64,000 nt of DNA from Petrolisthes cinctipes (taxonomy: Eukaryota; Arthropoda; Malacostraca; Decapoda; Porcellanidae), in the NCBI GenBank assembly GCA_033782935.1, contig JAWQEG010000509.1:475001-539000 (forward strand). The letters are read 5' to 3'. The position numbers and the translations under genes are program-made. Position 1 is the first letter of the stretch. Each line of letters starts with the position of its first letter. Below are positions 34,830 to 46,175 of this stretch, one piece after another. Under the pieces are notes generated by a model. It made no database searches. It was not told the DNA's origin and saw only the letters and a program-made list of their open reading frames with translations.

Positions 34830-37800
34830 TTGCCTGGCCTGATGGAGAGTGCGGATTCCTGCTTGGAGGCCGACTTGGCAATGTCGGAGGAAGACGAGTC
34901 TCCAATTGAGGATCACTGGCCTGAGCTGCCTTCTCGCAACCCTACCCCCCTCTCCTCGGTCACTCCGCAGCTCAGGTTGCAGCCGTCCACCTCCTCAACC
35001 TCTACCAAGCGACCTGTTGATGCCTCGTCCGACTCCTCGCAGGATTCCGATGGTGTGGACTGTTTGCCTCCAGCTGCCAAGACTGCCAAGGGTGCTTCAG
35101 CTGTGCACGACGTACCTTCTCTGCCTCACCCTGGTGTTTCTTCTTTGTATACCAACTCCTTGCCCTCGTCCAACCTTCCTGCTTTTGCCCCGAGAGATGC
35201 CTATGTCAAACTCTCCTTCTCTGGAAACCCATCTACGGACACAAAGCTGCGTTGGTTGTCTGATGTCAACAGGGCCTTCCAGTTGCAGCGTGAACTGGCT
35301 GAAGTCAAGATGGCTACTGTCACCTCCTGGTTTGTCTACATCTCTAGGAAGCGTCAGGACATCATTGATAGAGTGAAGGCTGGTGAATTTTTATCTCTGC
35401 CTCTCATTCTTGAAGACTCACCTGAGAGGCCTCGTAAGTTCCCCAGTTACATCCTCACCCGTTTCCCTATTGATGTTGACCTGAAACTTGCCAAAGGATA
35501 CCCTGGTGTGTACTTTGCCCGTCGTTTTTTCCAAGATGGTTCCCCCATTAGCCGTATTGTTGTTGTCTGGAGTCAACCCGATCCACCTCCAAATGAGATT
35601 TCCTTTGATTTCCTCCCTTGTCTTCCACCGTGTGAGGTGAGGAAACTTCATAATGACCAGCCTTGGTGCTACAGGTGCTGGGGAGTTGGGCATATCTCCC
35701 GGTACTGTTCTGCCAGGCCGAAGTGTGCATGGTGTGCCGCCGCCCATGATTCCAAGACGTGTCCTGTCAGGAGTGAACCATCACGTCCTGCTGCCTCCAC
35801 CTCTGAGCCTTCACCTCCTGAAGATACGTCTCGATGGAAGTGTCCACGATGCCTTCAGCCAGGGGTTAACGTGTGGCATGGATGTACTCGACGTAAGGTC
35901 CAGGCTCGTGTCTCTACTATTGCTCCGCCTCCACCACCACCACCACCACCACCACCTCCCCAGTCTGCTCCTCCTACCAGCCCTGCCTCACCTCCAGACC
36001 TGGCCCTCCGCAAGTCTGTTGCTACCCTCATGGCACGATGTACGGCTCTCGAAAACCGCTTTTCTGCCCTTGAAGCCAGGATTGATGGGCTGGTTGCCGC
36101 TCAGGCTGCCAATGACTCCAAACTCTCCACCTTGGTCGAGGCTCAGCAGGCCATCATCTCAACTGTCACTACCCTTACCAAAAAGAAAAGCTTTTCGAGT
36201 CAGTCCCTTCTCCTGGTCCATCTTCTTCTCCAGGTCGCTCATCTGCCCCCACTCACCGGACTTCTACCTCCAAATACAGAGTTCGCTAGTGATTGCCGGC
36301 TGGATGTCATCTCCTGGAATGTATGTGGTATCACCAGTTATGCTAAGCTCACTCAACTCAAGGCCAATGTTTTTCGTCATCATCCCAGTGTTATTTTTCT
36401 CCAGGAAGCATTTCCAGGACGGCCGCTCGCTGCTGGGCAAGCTCCTCCTCTCTCAGGTTATGTGCCATATGTTCATCTGGTAAAGAATGGTCTCCTGACT
36501 TACATACATAGCTCCTTGCCACATCGCCTTCTCCGTACCTCCACTGATCCTGACATGACCTTTCAGCTATTTGAGGTTCTACCTGGGAATGGAGTACTCC
36601 AACTATGTAATATCTATTCTGCCCAAGCTAGACTCACTCTTGAGGCTCTTCCTTCTCCAACAGTGCGTGGTATGGTGTATATGGGAGATTTTAATGCTCG
36701 GCATTCTGATTTGGGTGATGGTACTGACTCTATTAATCGTAATGGTGTTCGTCTCCTTTCATACATCCGCAAGCATCATTTGACACACTGGGACACTGGC
36801 AGTGCCACTCATTGCCGGGGAGGTACTCTGGATTACATCCTCTCGTCTGGCCTGATAGCATCTCAGGTCCAGTGCTCCTCCGTGCCAGACTTATTCTCTG
36901 ATCACATTGCTCTTCGGTTTCATTATTCTCTACATGCTGGGTCAGGTGCTTCAGCCACTCGTTTGCATATTGCTGTGCCCCCTAAATATTGCCCGACTTA
37001 CATCTTATTTATGGCCCATGTATTCCCTACATTTGACATATCATCAGCTGAACAGTTGTACTCTGATCTTGTATCTGCTACTCATGACTTTTATAGGCTA
37101 TACGTCTCCCGGCCACACCTCCAGCATCGCCATACTGCCCACTCCTGGAAGCTGGATGCACGTATACAGGAGGCAAAGGAGGAGGCTGAACGTGATGGCC
37201 TATTGTTTCAAGCCAACCCAACCCCTGACCTACTCCATCGTTACCAGATGTCTAGGGACGCTTTAGTTGCCCTGCAGGATTGTGCTTACACTGAGTCTTG
37301 GCAGCGGTTCACGGACAGCATCAACCAGCAAACAAGTGTGGCTTCTATGTGGCACCTCATCCGTCGGGTTGTTAAAAAGACACCGGCCACTGCTCGTCAT
37401 CACACTCCTGCCGACTATGCCAAACAACTTGTCGATGCCTGGTCAGAACAATCTACCCCAGCCAGTCTACCCATCCACATACAAGATGCACTCGCTTCCC
37501 GTGCTGCTGTCCATCGGCTACGTCTAATGTCTGCTCTGTTACAAGATGATGACGATGATGCAGAGGAGATAACTGAGGAGGAGTTGCGCCGTGCTCTTTC
37601 TCGGGGTAGAGCTTCTTCCCCTGGTGATGATGGTATTACTTATGCTGTGCTGTGCCTACTTCAACAAGTTCCTGGGAACCCTCTACTTCGACTGTACAAT
37701 CTTTGTCTTCGTGACGGTTGTGTACCACGAGCCTGGACCAGCAGCACAATAATACCCATCCCTAAGCCCGGCACTGCGAAGTTCAGGCCTATTTCCCTTA

Positions 37801-37937
37801 CTTTCTGTTTCTGTAAGGTTATGGAGAGAATCTTACTCAATCGTCTCATGTACAGACTGCAGGATCGCCTTTCTCCGTGGCTGTTTGGTTTACTTCCCCA
37901 GCGGAGCACACATCACTTGTGCCTTCGATGTTGCTAA
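34830..37937 (+). pseudogene. LINE ORF1-ORF2 read-through: gag zinc knuckles, APE endonuclease, N-terminal RT
   Basis: A 1035-codon open frame. ORF1 part: knuckles CYRCWGVGHISRYC (C-X2-C-X4-H-X4-C), CAWCAAAHDSKTC and CPRCLQPG...HGC near residues 280-355, then a poly-Pro tract and a coiled-coil-like segment. Endonuclease part: DVISWN near residue 491, IFLQEAF, GDFNARH, GGTLDYIL and SDHIALRF. RT part: RGRASSPGDDGIT and FRPISLTFCFCKVMERILL. Near 36180 the neighbouring frame reads FESVPSPGPSSSPGRSS and ends YRVR-stop. This looks like the genuine ORF1 end, so the fusion probably reflects a one-base change in the AAAAAGAAAAG run. The frame ends at a deletion near 37910, so ORF2 is broken. Confidence 0.85.
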
Positions 37938-39909
37938 TAGAGACGTCATTTTAGATCAACTGGTTGACTTTGTGATAAAGGGTAATCTACTACGGTGGAT
38001 TCGGGGCTACCTGAGTAACAGGACCTCCCATGTGTTTTTCAGTGGTGCACTCAGTCCTTTGCGCAGTTTTCATCTTGGTACGCCTCAAGGTGGTGTTCTC
38101 AGCCCATTGTTATTTAATATTCTGATGCATCAGTTGCTCACTTCTCTCCCTGATATTTCTGGAACTACAATTACATGCTATGCCGATGATATCTGTGTTC
38201 ATTCTACCTCACCAAGGGATCTCCAGCGGTTTCTTGACTGCTTCTCTGTGGTCTCCTCTCACTGTGGCATTATTGTCTCCCCAGATAAGAGCAGAATATT
38301 CACCTGCCGCCTTCCTCAAGCTCAGCCAGTGTTCACCATTGGAGGGACTGTCATTCCCATGTGTTCCCAGTACTGCTACCTGGGTGCGCCAGTCAATATT
38401 TGGCCGATTGTCCCTGCCAGACCTCAAGACCATCCCATTGTCCAGGACTTATTGGGTCGTCTCCAGCGCCGACTTGCACCACTTCAATAGCTATCTAACA
38501 ACTCCTCGGGCATCTCCATCCCAGTAGCGAGGACCATCTATATTGCTTTTATCCGTTCAGTTGTTGATTACCTTTCCCCTGCTTTGATTCAACTTCCTAG
38601 GGCTACTCTGGAAACTTTAGAAAAATTTCAGAATAGAGCAATGAGAATAATTCTCGGCTGTCCAATGTCGACCAGGATAGTGAACATGCAGCGTGAGTTG
38701 CGTCTTCTCCCATTAATCGAGAGAATTTATTGTAATATTACTTGCTTCACTGTCAAGTGCCTCCATTTCCCACATCTTTCACCCCATTACTCTCAGTTAG
38801 TCAGGACTTCTCTTAGACCAAACTACCCGGTCCCTCCCATACTGCCTGCTGGACGTACTCTTATAAGGTCTGTTTCCTCTGTGCTCCGTGGTCTTAATAT
38901 AGATATAATGGTTGCAGACGTCCCCCCATGGCCCCCTCCATGGATGCTACCAACACCTGATGTGAGCTTTACACCTACTTCCAAGTCGGAGCTGCCTTCT
39001 CTACAGCGGCAGTTGGCTCTGGAACACATAGAAACAGTGACTTCCTCCATCACAGATCCATACTGCCTCTACACTGATGGCTCATTGCAGGTGGATGGTG
39101 CAGCAGGTTGTGCTGTTTTCTCGCCTGACCTGGAGTCACCTCCAGGGGGCTGGGTTGGCCGTCGTCTCTGTAACCACTCTAGCTCAACATTGTGTGAACT
39201 GTATGCCATTCTGGATGCTGTTAGTCTTGTTTGTCAACGTGGAGTGAATGCTGCCATTTTTTGTGACTCCAAACCTGCCCTTCATTCCCTCTCTAGTGTT
39301 CAGCCCACTCACTCTACTGTTAATCAGCAGATTTTATCGTTTTTGGCCTTATTGCGTCATCGTAAATTGACTGTCAAATTTTTATGGGTGCCATCCCATG
39401 TAGGTTTACATCACAATGGTACAGTTGACAGACTCGCAAAGGAAGCCTGCCATCTGCCTCCTCGTGGTGCTGGACGTCCTCTCTCCCTGACATGTTACCT
39501 CTCTAAAGTCCGCTCCGCCGCTCTCCTCCCTGTATGGCGATGCAGGGATGCAGAGAGGCCCTTCAGCATCTCCATCACCCATTACGAGTCTGTATGCCGT
39601 CACAAATATTCCTACCGTCGTCGAGGCCTCATGGTTCGGAGGCACAATGTAGTCTCTGGTCGTTTGAGGCTTGGCTACCGGCCACCGTGGCAGGTTGCTG
39701 GGATGCAGGGTGAGCCTCCCTTCACTGAGTGTCGCTTGTGTCGAGCGCTTCGTGCTAACACTATAGAGCACTATTGCCTGGCCTGCCCCACTGTCCGACA
39801 CTTGCTGCCCCAGGGCCTGCCACTTGATGTGGTTTGTCGACACCTGCTGAACCATCAGGTTCTGGAGGAACTTCTGGTGCGCCACCCTCGTTTTGGTGGA
39901 TTTAAGTAG
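37885..39909 (+). pseudogene. LINE ORF2 C-terminal half: RT, RNase H, zinc finger
   Basis: It picks up after a deletion that has removed RT motif A: the text goes from QRSTHH directly to AFDVANRD, so the first catalytic Asp and about 25 residues are missing (size inferred). It then reads LGTPQGGVLSPLLFNILM, motif C CYADDICVHS and YLGAPVN. An in-frame TAG (38488-38490) stands where Trp or Gln is likely; the same frame continues LSNNSSGISIPVARTIYIAF and onward. RNase H: YTDGSLQVDGAAGCAVF, ELYAILDAV, FCDSKPAL and VPSHVGLHHNGTVDRLAKEA, with the D-E-D-H/D residues present. The end is CRLCRALRANTIEHYCLAC, a CCHC-like finger. It is inactive because of the motif A deletion and the stop. Confidence 0.85.
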
Positions 39910-40142
39910 GTCATGATGTAAATATTTGTCTGTATACTTGTGCTTCATTCCGTTATGTTTTCGTGATGTGTTTGTGTGGTGTATGTGTGTGTGTGCGTGT
40001 GTATGTGTGGTTGTAGTCATTGTATTCTCATGGGTCCTGCCTACCCGTATGTATTGTTGCCTGCCTGTTGATTGACGCTACGGCGCAATTAATTAAAAAA
40101 AAAAAAAAAAAAAAAAAAACAGTGAATGTTTATGATAATATG

Positions 40143-40313
40143 TACACTCGCAATCCTAGATATGTATCAAGTCTTGCTTCGAAAAGCCTGATCAAGTATT
40201 AAGCGAGCTCAAGCAAATATAAAACAGGATAAGCGTTGTAATTAGTTCACTAGTATGTCAAATGATTCGAAACTTCAACAAGACCTGGATACAAATTTTG
40301 GATTGCGAATGTA
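40143..40313. mobile_element. Mariner-type MITE (CACTCGCAATCC family), copy c
   Basis: TACACTCGCAATCC at the left and GGATTGCGAATGTA at the right, bounded by TA, just 3' of the LINE A tail. Confidence 0.8.
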
Positions 40314-40474
40314 CAAGTATAATGTTGCGTAGTAATTACAGTATTATGTGAATATCAGAGAGTGCTATGCTCCAGAAAACAGCATTGGGGTAAATAATTA
40401 TGCCTCGACTACGGCTTATGATCAGTGGAAATTTCTAGAGTCTTGATGCAAACAGTACCATACTTTAAAAGTAG

Positions 40475-41025
40475 GTTCTGTTGTTGGTGAATTGAAAGGC
40501 TACTGGTTCCTCCAAACTATGCCAGAAAACAGACGCCTTGAATGGTACACTCGCAATCGAAAATTTGTATCCAGGTCTTGTTGAAGTTTCGAATCATTTG
40601 ACATACTAGTGAGTCAATTACAACGCTTATCCTGTTTCATATTTGTATCCAGGTCTTGTTGAAGTTTCGAATCATTTGACATACTAGGGAACCAATTACA
40701 ACGCTTATCATGTTTCATATTTGTATCCAGATCTTGTTGAAGTTTCGACTTATTTGACATACTAGTGAACCAATTACAACGCTTATCCTGTTTCATATTT
40801 GTATCCAGGTCTTGTTGAAGTTTCGAATCATTTGACATACTAGTGACATACTGTTTCATATTTGATTGAGCTCGCTTAATATTCGATCAGGCTATTCGAT
40901 GCAAGCCTGGATACATATTTTGGATTGCGAGTGTACTAGTAAGGGATCTGTTTCGTAGCATAGTTTGGAGGAATCAGAGGCCTTCCAATTCAGCAACAAA
41001 AGAATATCTATCCCCTTAAGGGTTT
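40475..41025. repeat. Foldback repeat (AAACTATGCCAG subfamily), split by a MITE
   Basis: The left part (40475-40545) has GGTTCCTCCAAACTATGCCA and the right part (40936-41025) has GGCATAG-like TAGCATAGTTTGGAGGAATC, its inverse. A second unsplit member lies at 63693-63840. The interruption is the 40546-40935 MITE at a TA. Confidence 0.7.
40546..40935. mobile_element. Mariner-type MITE (CACTCGCAATCC family), copy d with 78-bp internal tandem expansion
   Basis: TA-bounded ends as in the other copies. The interior has four tandem units of exactly 78 bp starting TTTGTATCCAGGTCTTG at 40564, 40642, 40720 and 40798. Because 78 is a multiple of three, the expansion leaves an open 81-codon frame on the minus strand that I do not regard as a gene. 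Confidence 0.85.
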
Positions 41026-41228
41026 GGGCTCTGCTTCAGGCCCGAACTACTTCCTTTAAATTCTTCAGTTTTGTTGATGGAGATGTTGAAAGAGTTATAT
41101 AGGTGATGCCATTGTTAAAAAGGCGACAGGAGAGTGCGAATGATGCAAGTGTTACAAGAGTTATAAATGTTGCTGGTATAACAGGAGACACAAACGATAC
41201 AAGTGCCACAAGAGTTGTAGAATTGTTT

Positions 41229-41572
41229 GTAGGGGAGGTGGCCGAGTGGTTAGTGTTCTGGACTCGTATCCTTAAGGTCGGGAGATCGATCCTCTCAGGT
41301 GAGGGCCTGAGAATATTTACTCTTCCGATTTGAGTGTTAGGCACTAACTATAAGGCCACCGAACGTCGTAAAACACCCTCACTGGTACCATAACAGCTGC
41401 AGTATTTGGGAATTAGCCTCACTTCCCTCCCTCTGTGGCTGGGTACCAGTTCGGAAGTCGTGACGTGTGTGTGTGTGAGTAACAGTTGGCCTGGGCCACG
41501 GTAACGGGCTTGATGAAGCCTATGTCCAGTGTCGGAACATATAAAAAAAACAAAACAAAAAAAACAGGAGAT
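41229..41572 (+). mobile_element. tRNA-derived SINE
   Basis: The head GTGGCCGAGTGGTTAGTG resembles an RNA polymerase III A box, and GGTCGGGAGATCGATCC is a B-box-like segment about 40 bp downstream, as in Ser/Leu-type tRNAs. The body includes ACACCCTCACTGGTACC and CAGTTCGGAAGTCGTGACG, with an A-rich tail. It is flanked by two near-copies of ACAAGTGCCACAAGAGTTGT. These may be a local tandem repeat rather than a target duplication. Body fragments recur at 52320-52430 and 63870-64000. Confidence 0.8.
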
Positions 41573-41948
41573 ACAAACGATGCAAGTGCCACAAGAGTTG
41601 TAGAATAGGTGTTGTATATTAAATTACAAGTGTCAAAGGCATTATAGGATTTGTTTCCTATTGAGAAAAATGAGAACTAAAGGCCGAGAGCCCGCTTATT
41701 GACCTCATATATAAAAGAAAATATATGAAAGAGGTTAAAAAACATGTCCAATTTAGTTCCAGATGCCTAATTAGATACGTTACTTTATATTTGAAGGAGC
41801 ATAATTCATAGTAGTAAGGGGAAACGATAGATGAAAGTAGAGAGTGTTCCAGAGCTGACCAATTGTAAATATGAAAAATGTATCGATTGGACTACATATT
41901 TATACTGAGAATCTATATCTCGTTAACACATGTATTCCTGTATCAAAG

Positions 41949-42123
41949 TACACTCGCAATCCAAAATTTGTATCCAGGACTTGTTGAAGTTCCGAATCAT
42001 TTGACATACTAGTGAACCAATTACAACGCTTATCCTGTTTCATAATTGCTTGAGCTCACTTAATTAACACTCGATCAGGCTATTCGAAGCAAGCCTGGAT
42101 ACATATTTTGGATTGCGAGTGTA
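41949..42123. mobile_element. Mariner-type MITE (CACTCGCAATCC family), copy e
   Basis: TA-bounded, with ends TACACTCGCAATCCAAAAT and GGATTGCGAGTGTA; 175 bp. Confidence 0.85.
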
Positions 42124-42401
42124 CACATATGAACTAGCTAGTTTCTATGTGTACTTACATACAGGATTACATGTGATAAAGTGATACAGATCCTTAGTGT
42201 GAATATGTAGTTTAACCGGTACAAAGGCTGAGAATACCGGTTAACTCTTGCGTTTAATTTAAGGAGCTGTGTGTGTGTGTGTATATCCAGAGTTGACGAG
42301 TTGTGTAAATGAAAAACTGAGCGCACCAGTTAACTCTTGTATTAAGGAGTTGTGTGTGTGTTCAGAGTTGACCAGTTGTGTAAATGAAAAACTGAGCGTG
42401 C

Positions 42402-42690
42402 CGGTGTTACAGGCTTTATAATTTGTGCTACGGGTGTTACAGGCTTTATAATTTGTGCTACAGGTGTTACAGGCTTTATAATTTGTGCTACGGGTGTTAC
42501 AGGCTCTATAATTTGTGCTACAGGTGTTACAGGCTTTATAATTTGTGCTACGGGTGTTACAGGCTTTATAATTTGTACTACAGGTGTTACAGGCTTTACA
42601 ATTTGTGCTACAGGTGTTACAGGCTTTACAATTTGTGCTACAGGTGTTACAGGCTTTATAATTTGTGCTACAGGTGTTACAGGTGTTGGG
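42402..42690. repeat. 30-bp minisatellite, about 9 units
   Basis: The unit GTGTTACAGGCTTTATAATT plus TGTGCTACRG repeats head to tail with period exactly 30. Open frames on both strands (for example NTCSTNYKAC repeats) follow from the period being divisible by three. Confidence 0.9.
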
Positions 42691-42797
42691 AAAATGAGGC
42701 CCCTCATAGCAATCCTGTGTGCTGCTCTTACTGCCACCCTTACTTTCGCTGCTACTCCAGGCATGTGTGTGTGTGTGTGTGTAGTGTGTGAATAGAA

Positions 42798-43215
42798 TAG
42801 AATAGAATAGAATAGAATAGAATTTATTGATTCGCTCAGACTTTATAATATAAAGTATGGAGCACAGCTCCGACAAAAATCAATCAGTTTGACATAACAT
42901 TTCAAATAACAATAGCCAATATAAGATTATATTAACACAAAACTAGGAAAAAGGCATTCAACAGTTTCCATACTCAAGTGACAAACAGAAACAAAACAAA
43001 AAGAACAAAACAGTACTGTACAGTACAGGTAGCCAAAAAGCCATTTACACCTGTAACTCATCTGAACATATTTGAAATTAATCTCATAAATAATGACAAA
43101 TTCTTGAGAATATTTACACTAGTATTTTGCATTAACGCAACATACTTGAAGTGTGCTGGCCTAAGTGTGTAGTATCTTTTTATATATCTATCCCTTAGCC
43201 TTACAAGTTCCTCAT
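42798..43215 (-). mobile_element. Non-LTR retrotransposon 3' end
   Basis: On the minus strand the last codons of an ORF read NEELVRLRDRYIKRYYTLRP to SLFMRLISNMFR-stop. A 3' UTR, an AATAAA and a tail of (TTCTA)n units at 42798-42825 follow. 5'-truncated; clade not assigned. Confidence 0.6.
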
Positions 43216-43224
43216 TGGTACATT

Positions 43225-43558
43225 AAAAAAGAACATGTGTGTGTGTGAGTAATCAATCCTTATATTTTGGATACGGTTTCAGTGTGCAGGATAGGTAGAT
43301 TGTGTGTGTATGTGTGTATGTGTGTGTGAAATTAATCCATATAATTTGGATACGACTTCAGTATGTAGGTGAATTGTATGTATGTGTGTGTCTGTGTGTG
43401 TGTGTGTGAAATTAATACATATAATATTGATACGACTTCAGTATGTAGGTGAATTGTAAGTATGTGCGTGCGTGTGTGTGTGTGTGTGTGTGTGTGTTTA
43501 TAAAAAAAAAATCCATATAATTTTGATACGATTTCACTATGTAGGTGAATTGTAAGTA

Positions 43559-43599
<41 letters not shown>

Positions 43600-43625
43600 A
43601 TATAAAAAAAATCCATATATTTTGG
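43225..43625. repeat. GT-rich tandem repeat, units of about 80-110 bp
   Basis: Each unit has ATCCATATAATTTKGATACG, then TTCAGTATGTAGGTGAATTG and a GT run of variable length; four to five units. Confidence 0.85.
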
Positions 43626-43730
43626 ATATGATTTTATTTTATATTTGCATTTGGATTTATGCTTCTTTGAAAATCTGAAACCGTAAAAACAGTGATTTTT
43701 TTTTTTGTTTAAGCAAGTTAGCATCAAGGA

Positions 43731-43870
43731 GATAGTACAATGTTGGTAGATCTGGAGCAAGCGATTCTTCTCAACTATTCAAAGCAACGGATCACCATTA
43801 TTTTTGCTAATTTGGTCCTAATTCCTGTCAATATACTTTGAGGAATCCAGGCGCTCCAATTGCCAAAAGT
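43731..43870 (+). repeat. Foldback repeat, copy 5
   Basis: Contains CAATGTTGGTAGATCTGGAG and CTTTGAGGAATCCAGGCGCTCC with the usual palindromic core. Confidence 0.7.
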
Positions 43871-44099
43871 ATATAACGTATAAGAAGCGAGAGGTTGGTT
43901 AAGAGAGTGTCCGAGAGTGAGGTGGAGGGATGGAGTTGAGAGGTATGTGAGGGAGAGTGAAGTGGAGGGATGGAGGGGGAAGGGCAAACCGAGAGTGAGG
44001 TGGAGGGATGGAGTTGAGAGGTATGTGAGGGAGAGTGAGGTGGAGGGACGGTGGGGGAAGGGCAAACCGAGAGTGAGGTGGAGGGATGGAGTTGAGATG

Positions 44100-44338
44100 T
44101 ACAGTCGTGGTCATTAATAATCATCCACACATGGGTATCTCAAACAATTTACTGTGTAATGTTTTCACGTTCACATATGATGTTATTGTTTTAAGTAGTG
44201 TGTAGCTGCTTGTATTAAATTAAAAGATGGTAGTTAACCTATTTATTGGAAAGTTTATCATCTAAGGAACAGAGGGAAGCTGTCAAACTCTTACGTGAGT
44301 TACCCCTATATGGATGATTATATATGACCACGACTGTA
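44100..44338. mobile_element. Tc1/mariner-type MITE (CAGTCGTGGTC family) inside minisatellite
   Basis: The ends TACAGTCGTGGTCA are inverted. The host unit GAGAGG-TA-TGTGAG is split exactly at TA, which is duplicated. The interior matches 9361-9672 in reverse. Confidence 0.9.
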
Positions 44339-44464
44339 TGTGAGGGAGAGTGAGGTGGAAGGACCATGGAGGTATATAGAATAGGAGGAGACGGCCCGCG
44401 CGTTCAGTTGGGTCTGAGTGGAGTGAAGCCAGTCAGCTGCTCAGCAACCAACGCCTAGTGTTGG

Positions 44465-45450
44465 CAGAATCAGAATCAGAATCAGAATTTTATTTCCATT
44501 AATACAATGGTTATTCTTTACATACAGTATATACATTTATACGAGTTAAAAACAAAAGATAAAATTAGATGCAATTATACTGGAGAATATAGGTATGTAG
44601 CTCTTTCTTAAAAGTGGCTAGAGTCTGCTTATCCCTCAGAAATTGTGGTAAATTATTCCAGGCTTTTGGTCCTCTTATGATGAAAGATTTGGAACCCATA
44701 TTATTGTTAGATTTTATTATATGTAGGTTAGCTTGGTGTCTAGTGTTTACACTGTGAACAGCACTCACAGTTGGGAGAGTGGATAACCAGTTTGGAATAT
44801 TATTGTGAAGTACTTTGAAGACCATGTTACATAATTCAAAAATACATTTTTGTTCAATGTTTAACCATCCTAGCTCATTAATTATTGGAGTAACATGGTC
44901 GAACTTTCGAGCACCACCTATTGCTACTTTTGCTGCAAAATTCTGGAGCCTTTGTACTCGTTGGATTTGTTCTTTAGTAGTAGGACCCCAAATTATCATA
45001 CAATAATTTATGATACTAAGGACAAGTGCTTGTACTACTAAAACTCGCGTGTCTTTTGTTAATACATCTTGTATGCGAGTCAAGAAGATAAGTGTGCCCA
45101 TAACGCTTTTTTGTGATTTCATCTCGATATGTATGTTAAATAACATAAATCGGTCCATGTGTAGTCCTAGGTTTTTTACACTGTTACTTGGTATGATGGA
45201 TGCATTATCAAACATAATGATAGTGTCGCTTGGGATCCGTGAAATATGCTGATGAGATCCAATAAATATATATTGTGTTTTATTTACATTGAGCATTAAG
45301 CCGTTTTTAAGGAAATATTATTTTGCTTTCGTTAGAGTGTTTTCAGCTCTTCTAATTAAATTAGGCATATTATCTACTTTGCCCAAATGTATGAATTGAG
45401 TGTCATCAGCATATTGCACTATCTCACAATCATAGTACCCACAAGGTTAG
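44465..45450 (-). pseudogene. 5'-truncated non-LTR reverse transcriptase (inside P-like element)
   Basis: Minus strand: motif C IVQYADDTQFIHLGKVDN, a stop (TAA) near 45325, then LKNGLMLNVNKTQYIFIG, VKNLGLHMDRF, IINYCMIIWGPTT, RVQRLQNFAAKVAIGGARKF and GPKAWNNLPQFLRDKQTLAT, ending at 44565. A 3' UTR with AATAAA and a tail of tandem GATTCT units (near 44467-44490) follows. The 243-codon C-terminal frame is intact; the upstream fingers and motif A are missing. Tail type and sequence suggest a jockey/CR1-group element distinct from the one at 23 kb. Confidence 0.8.
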
Positions 45451-45749
45451 CCAGATTACTCACGATGTTTGTTCATTTTTAATTATGACATGTATTTCGT
45501 ATTCTTTAATAACATACAATTCACACATTCATCAATATTTTCAATAATATAAATAGAGAATTATAAATTACTGACCTATTATACTGTATACCTTACTGGC
45601 CACTGAAATGTATAAGTTTTGTATATATCTGTCGACTCTTTACTTTTACTTTGGATGCCAACTTCTTAGTAATTTGTTTGGCCTTATATGCATATTTCAC
45701 CTGCAAATATGCTTCAGCAACTGCCTTAATTAACTAATGCAATTGATGT

Positions 45750-46175
45750 TCAGTCGTACATGTGGCCAGCTAAATCAGAAAATATGTATTTGTGGGCATA
45801 ATTTGTTAGCACTGAAATGATTATTTTGCTACAATCTACCCCCACCAAAGTGGTGCTGGACTCTCTTTCCCTAAACAGTTTTTCTGATGTAATACATATA
45901 TCAATTACATTATCAGATGGATACACCAAGTTTACTCTGTCCTCAAGTTTTACCAAGGAAAGAATATGTTTATCAGTCTTGTCTGAGTTTAGGGCAACAA
46001 TGTATGGTTCACAGTACAAGGACTTCATCAATTTATATAAAACAAATCCTGCTATATATGCAACTATCTTATTTGTACACTTTGAGAGGTGAGACTGACT
46101 TGGAATATACATGTATTCCTCTGGCTCTTCATTAACAGAATCAGCTAATATCCTACTTCTCAGAACCAGAGTCAT
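45750..46175 (-). pseudogene. P-element transposase C-terminal fragment
   Basis: A 141-codon minus-strand frame reads KCTNKIVAYIAGFVLYKLMK, LVKLEDRVNLVYPSDNVIDI, CITSEKLFRE and YAHKYIFSDLAGHMYD. The YIAGF..-KL motif followed by L..l.DR..L.YPS..V..I...E..FR is the conserved C-terminal domain of P/THAP9-type transposases. The THAP domain and RNase-H-like core were not found within the element's ends. It supports the P assignment of the surrounding 8-bp-duplication element. Confidence 0.65.

Larger units (their letters stand above)
34549..40119 (+). mobile_element. Near full-length I-like non-LTR retrotransposon with RNase H
   Basis: The order is a 5' UTR (T/G-rich, with TTGTGTTGTT repeats), a gag-like ORF1 with zinc knuckles, an APE endonuclease, reverse transcriptase, RNase H, a C-terminal CCHC-like finger, a 3' UTR and a 25-nt A tail (40095-40119). 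An RNase H domain after RT fits the I/Nimb/LOA/R1 side of non-LTR elements. The 5' edge is placed where the flanking MITE sequence breaks off, so it is approximate. No convincing target duplication was found. Confidence 0.85.

Noticed and set aside
42402..42690. Regular 30-bp array considered as a CRISPR
   Set aside because: The repeats are contiguous with no unique spacers, and the genome is eukaryotic.
42259..42876. Asn/Cys/Thr repeat protein, 205 codons, minus strand
   Set aside because: The 30-bp period keeps frames open on both strands. The alternatives (VTPVAQIIKP, NLCYGCYRLY) are equally long, so there is no sign of coding.
45817..46135. Plus-strand frames opposite the P transposase fragment
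   Set aside because: Shadow frames; the minus strand has the recognisable YIAGF and YPS motifs.
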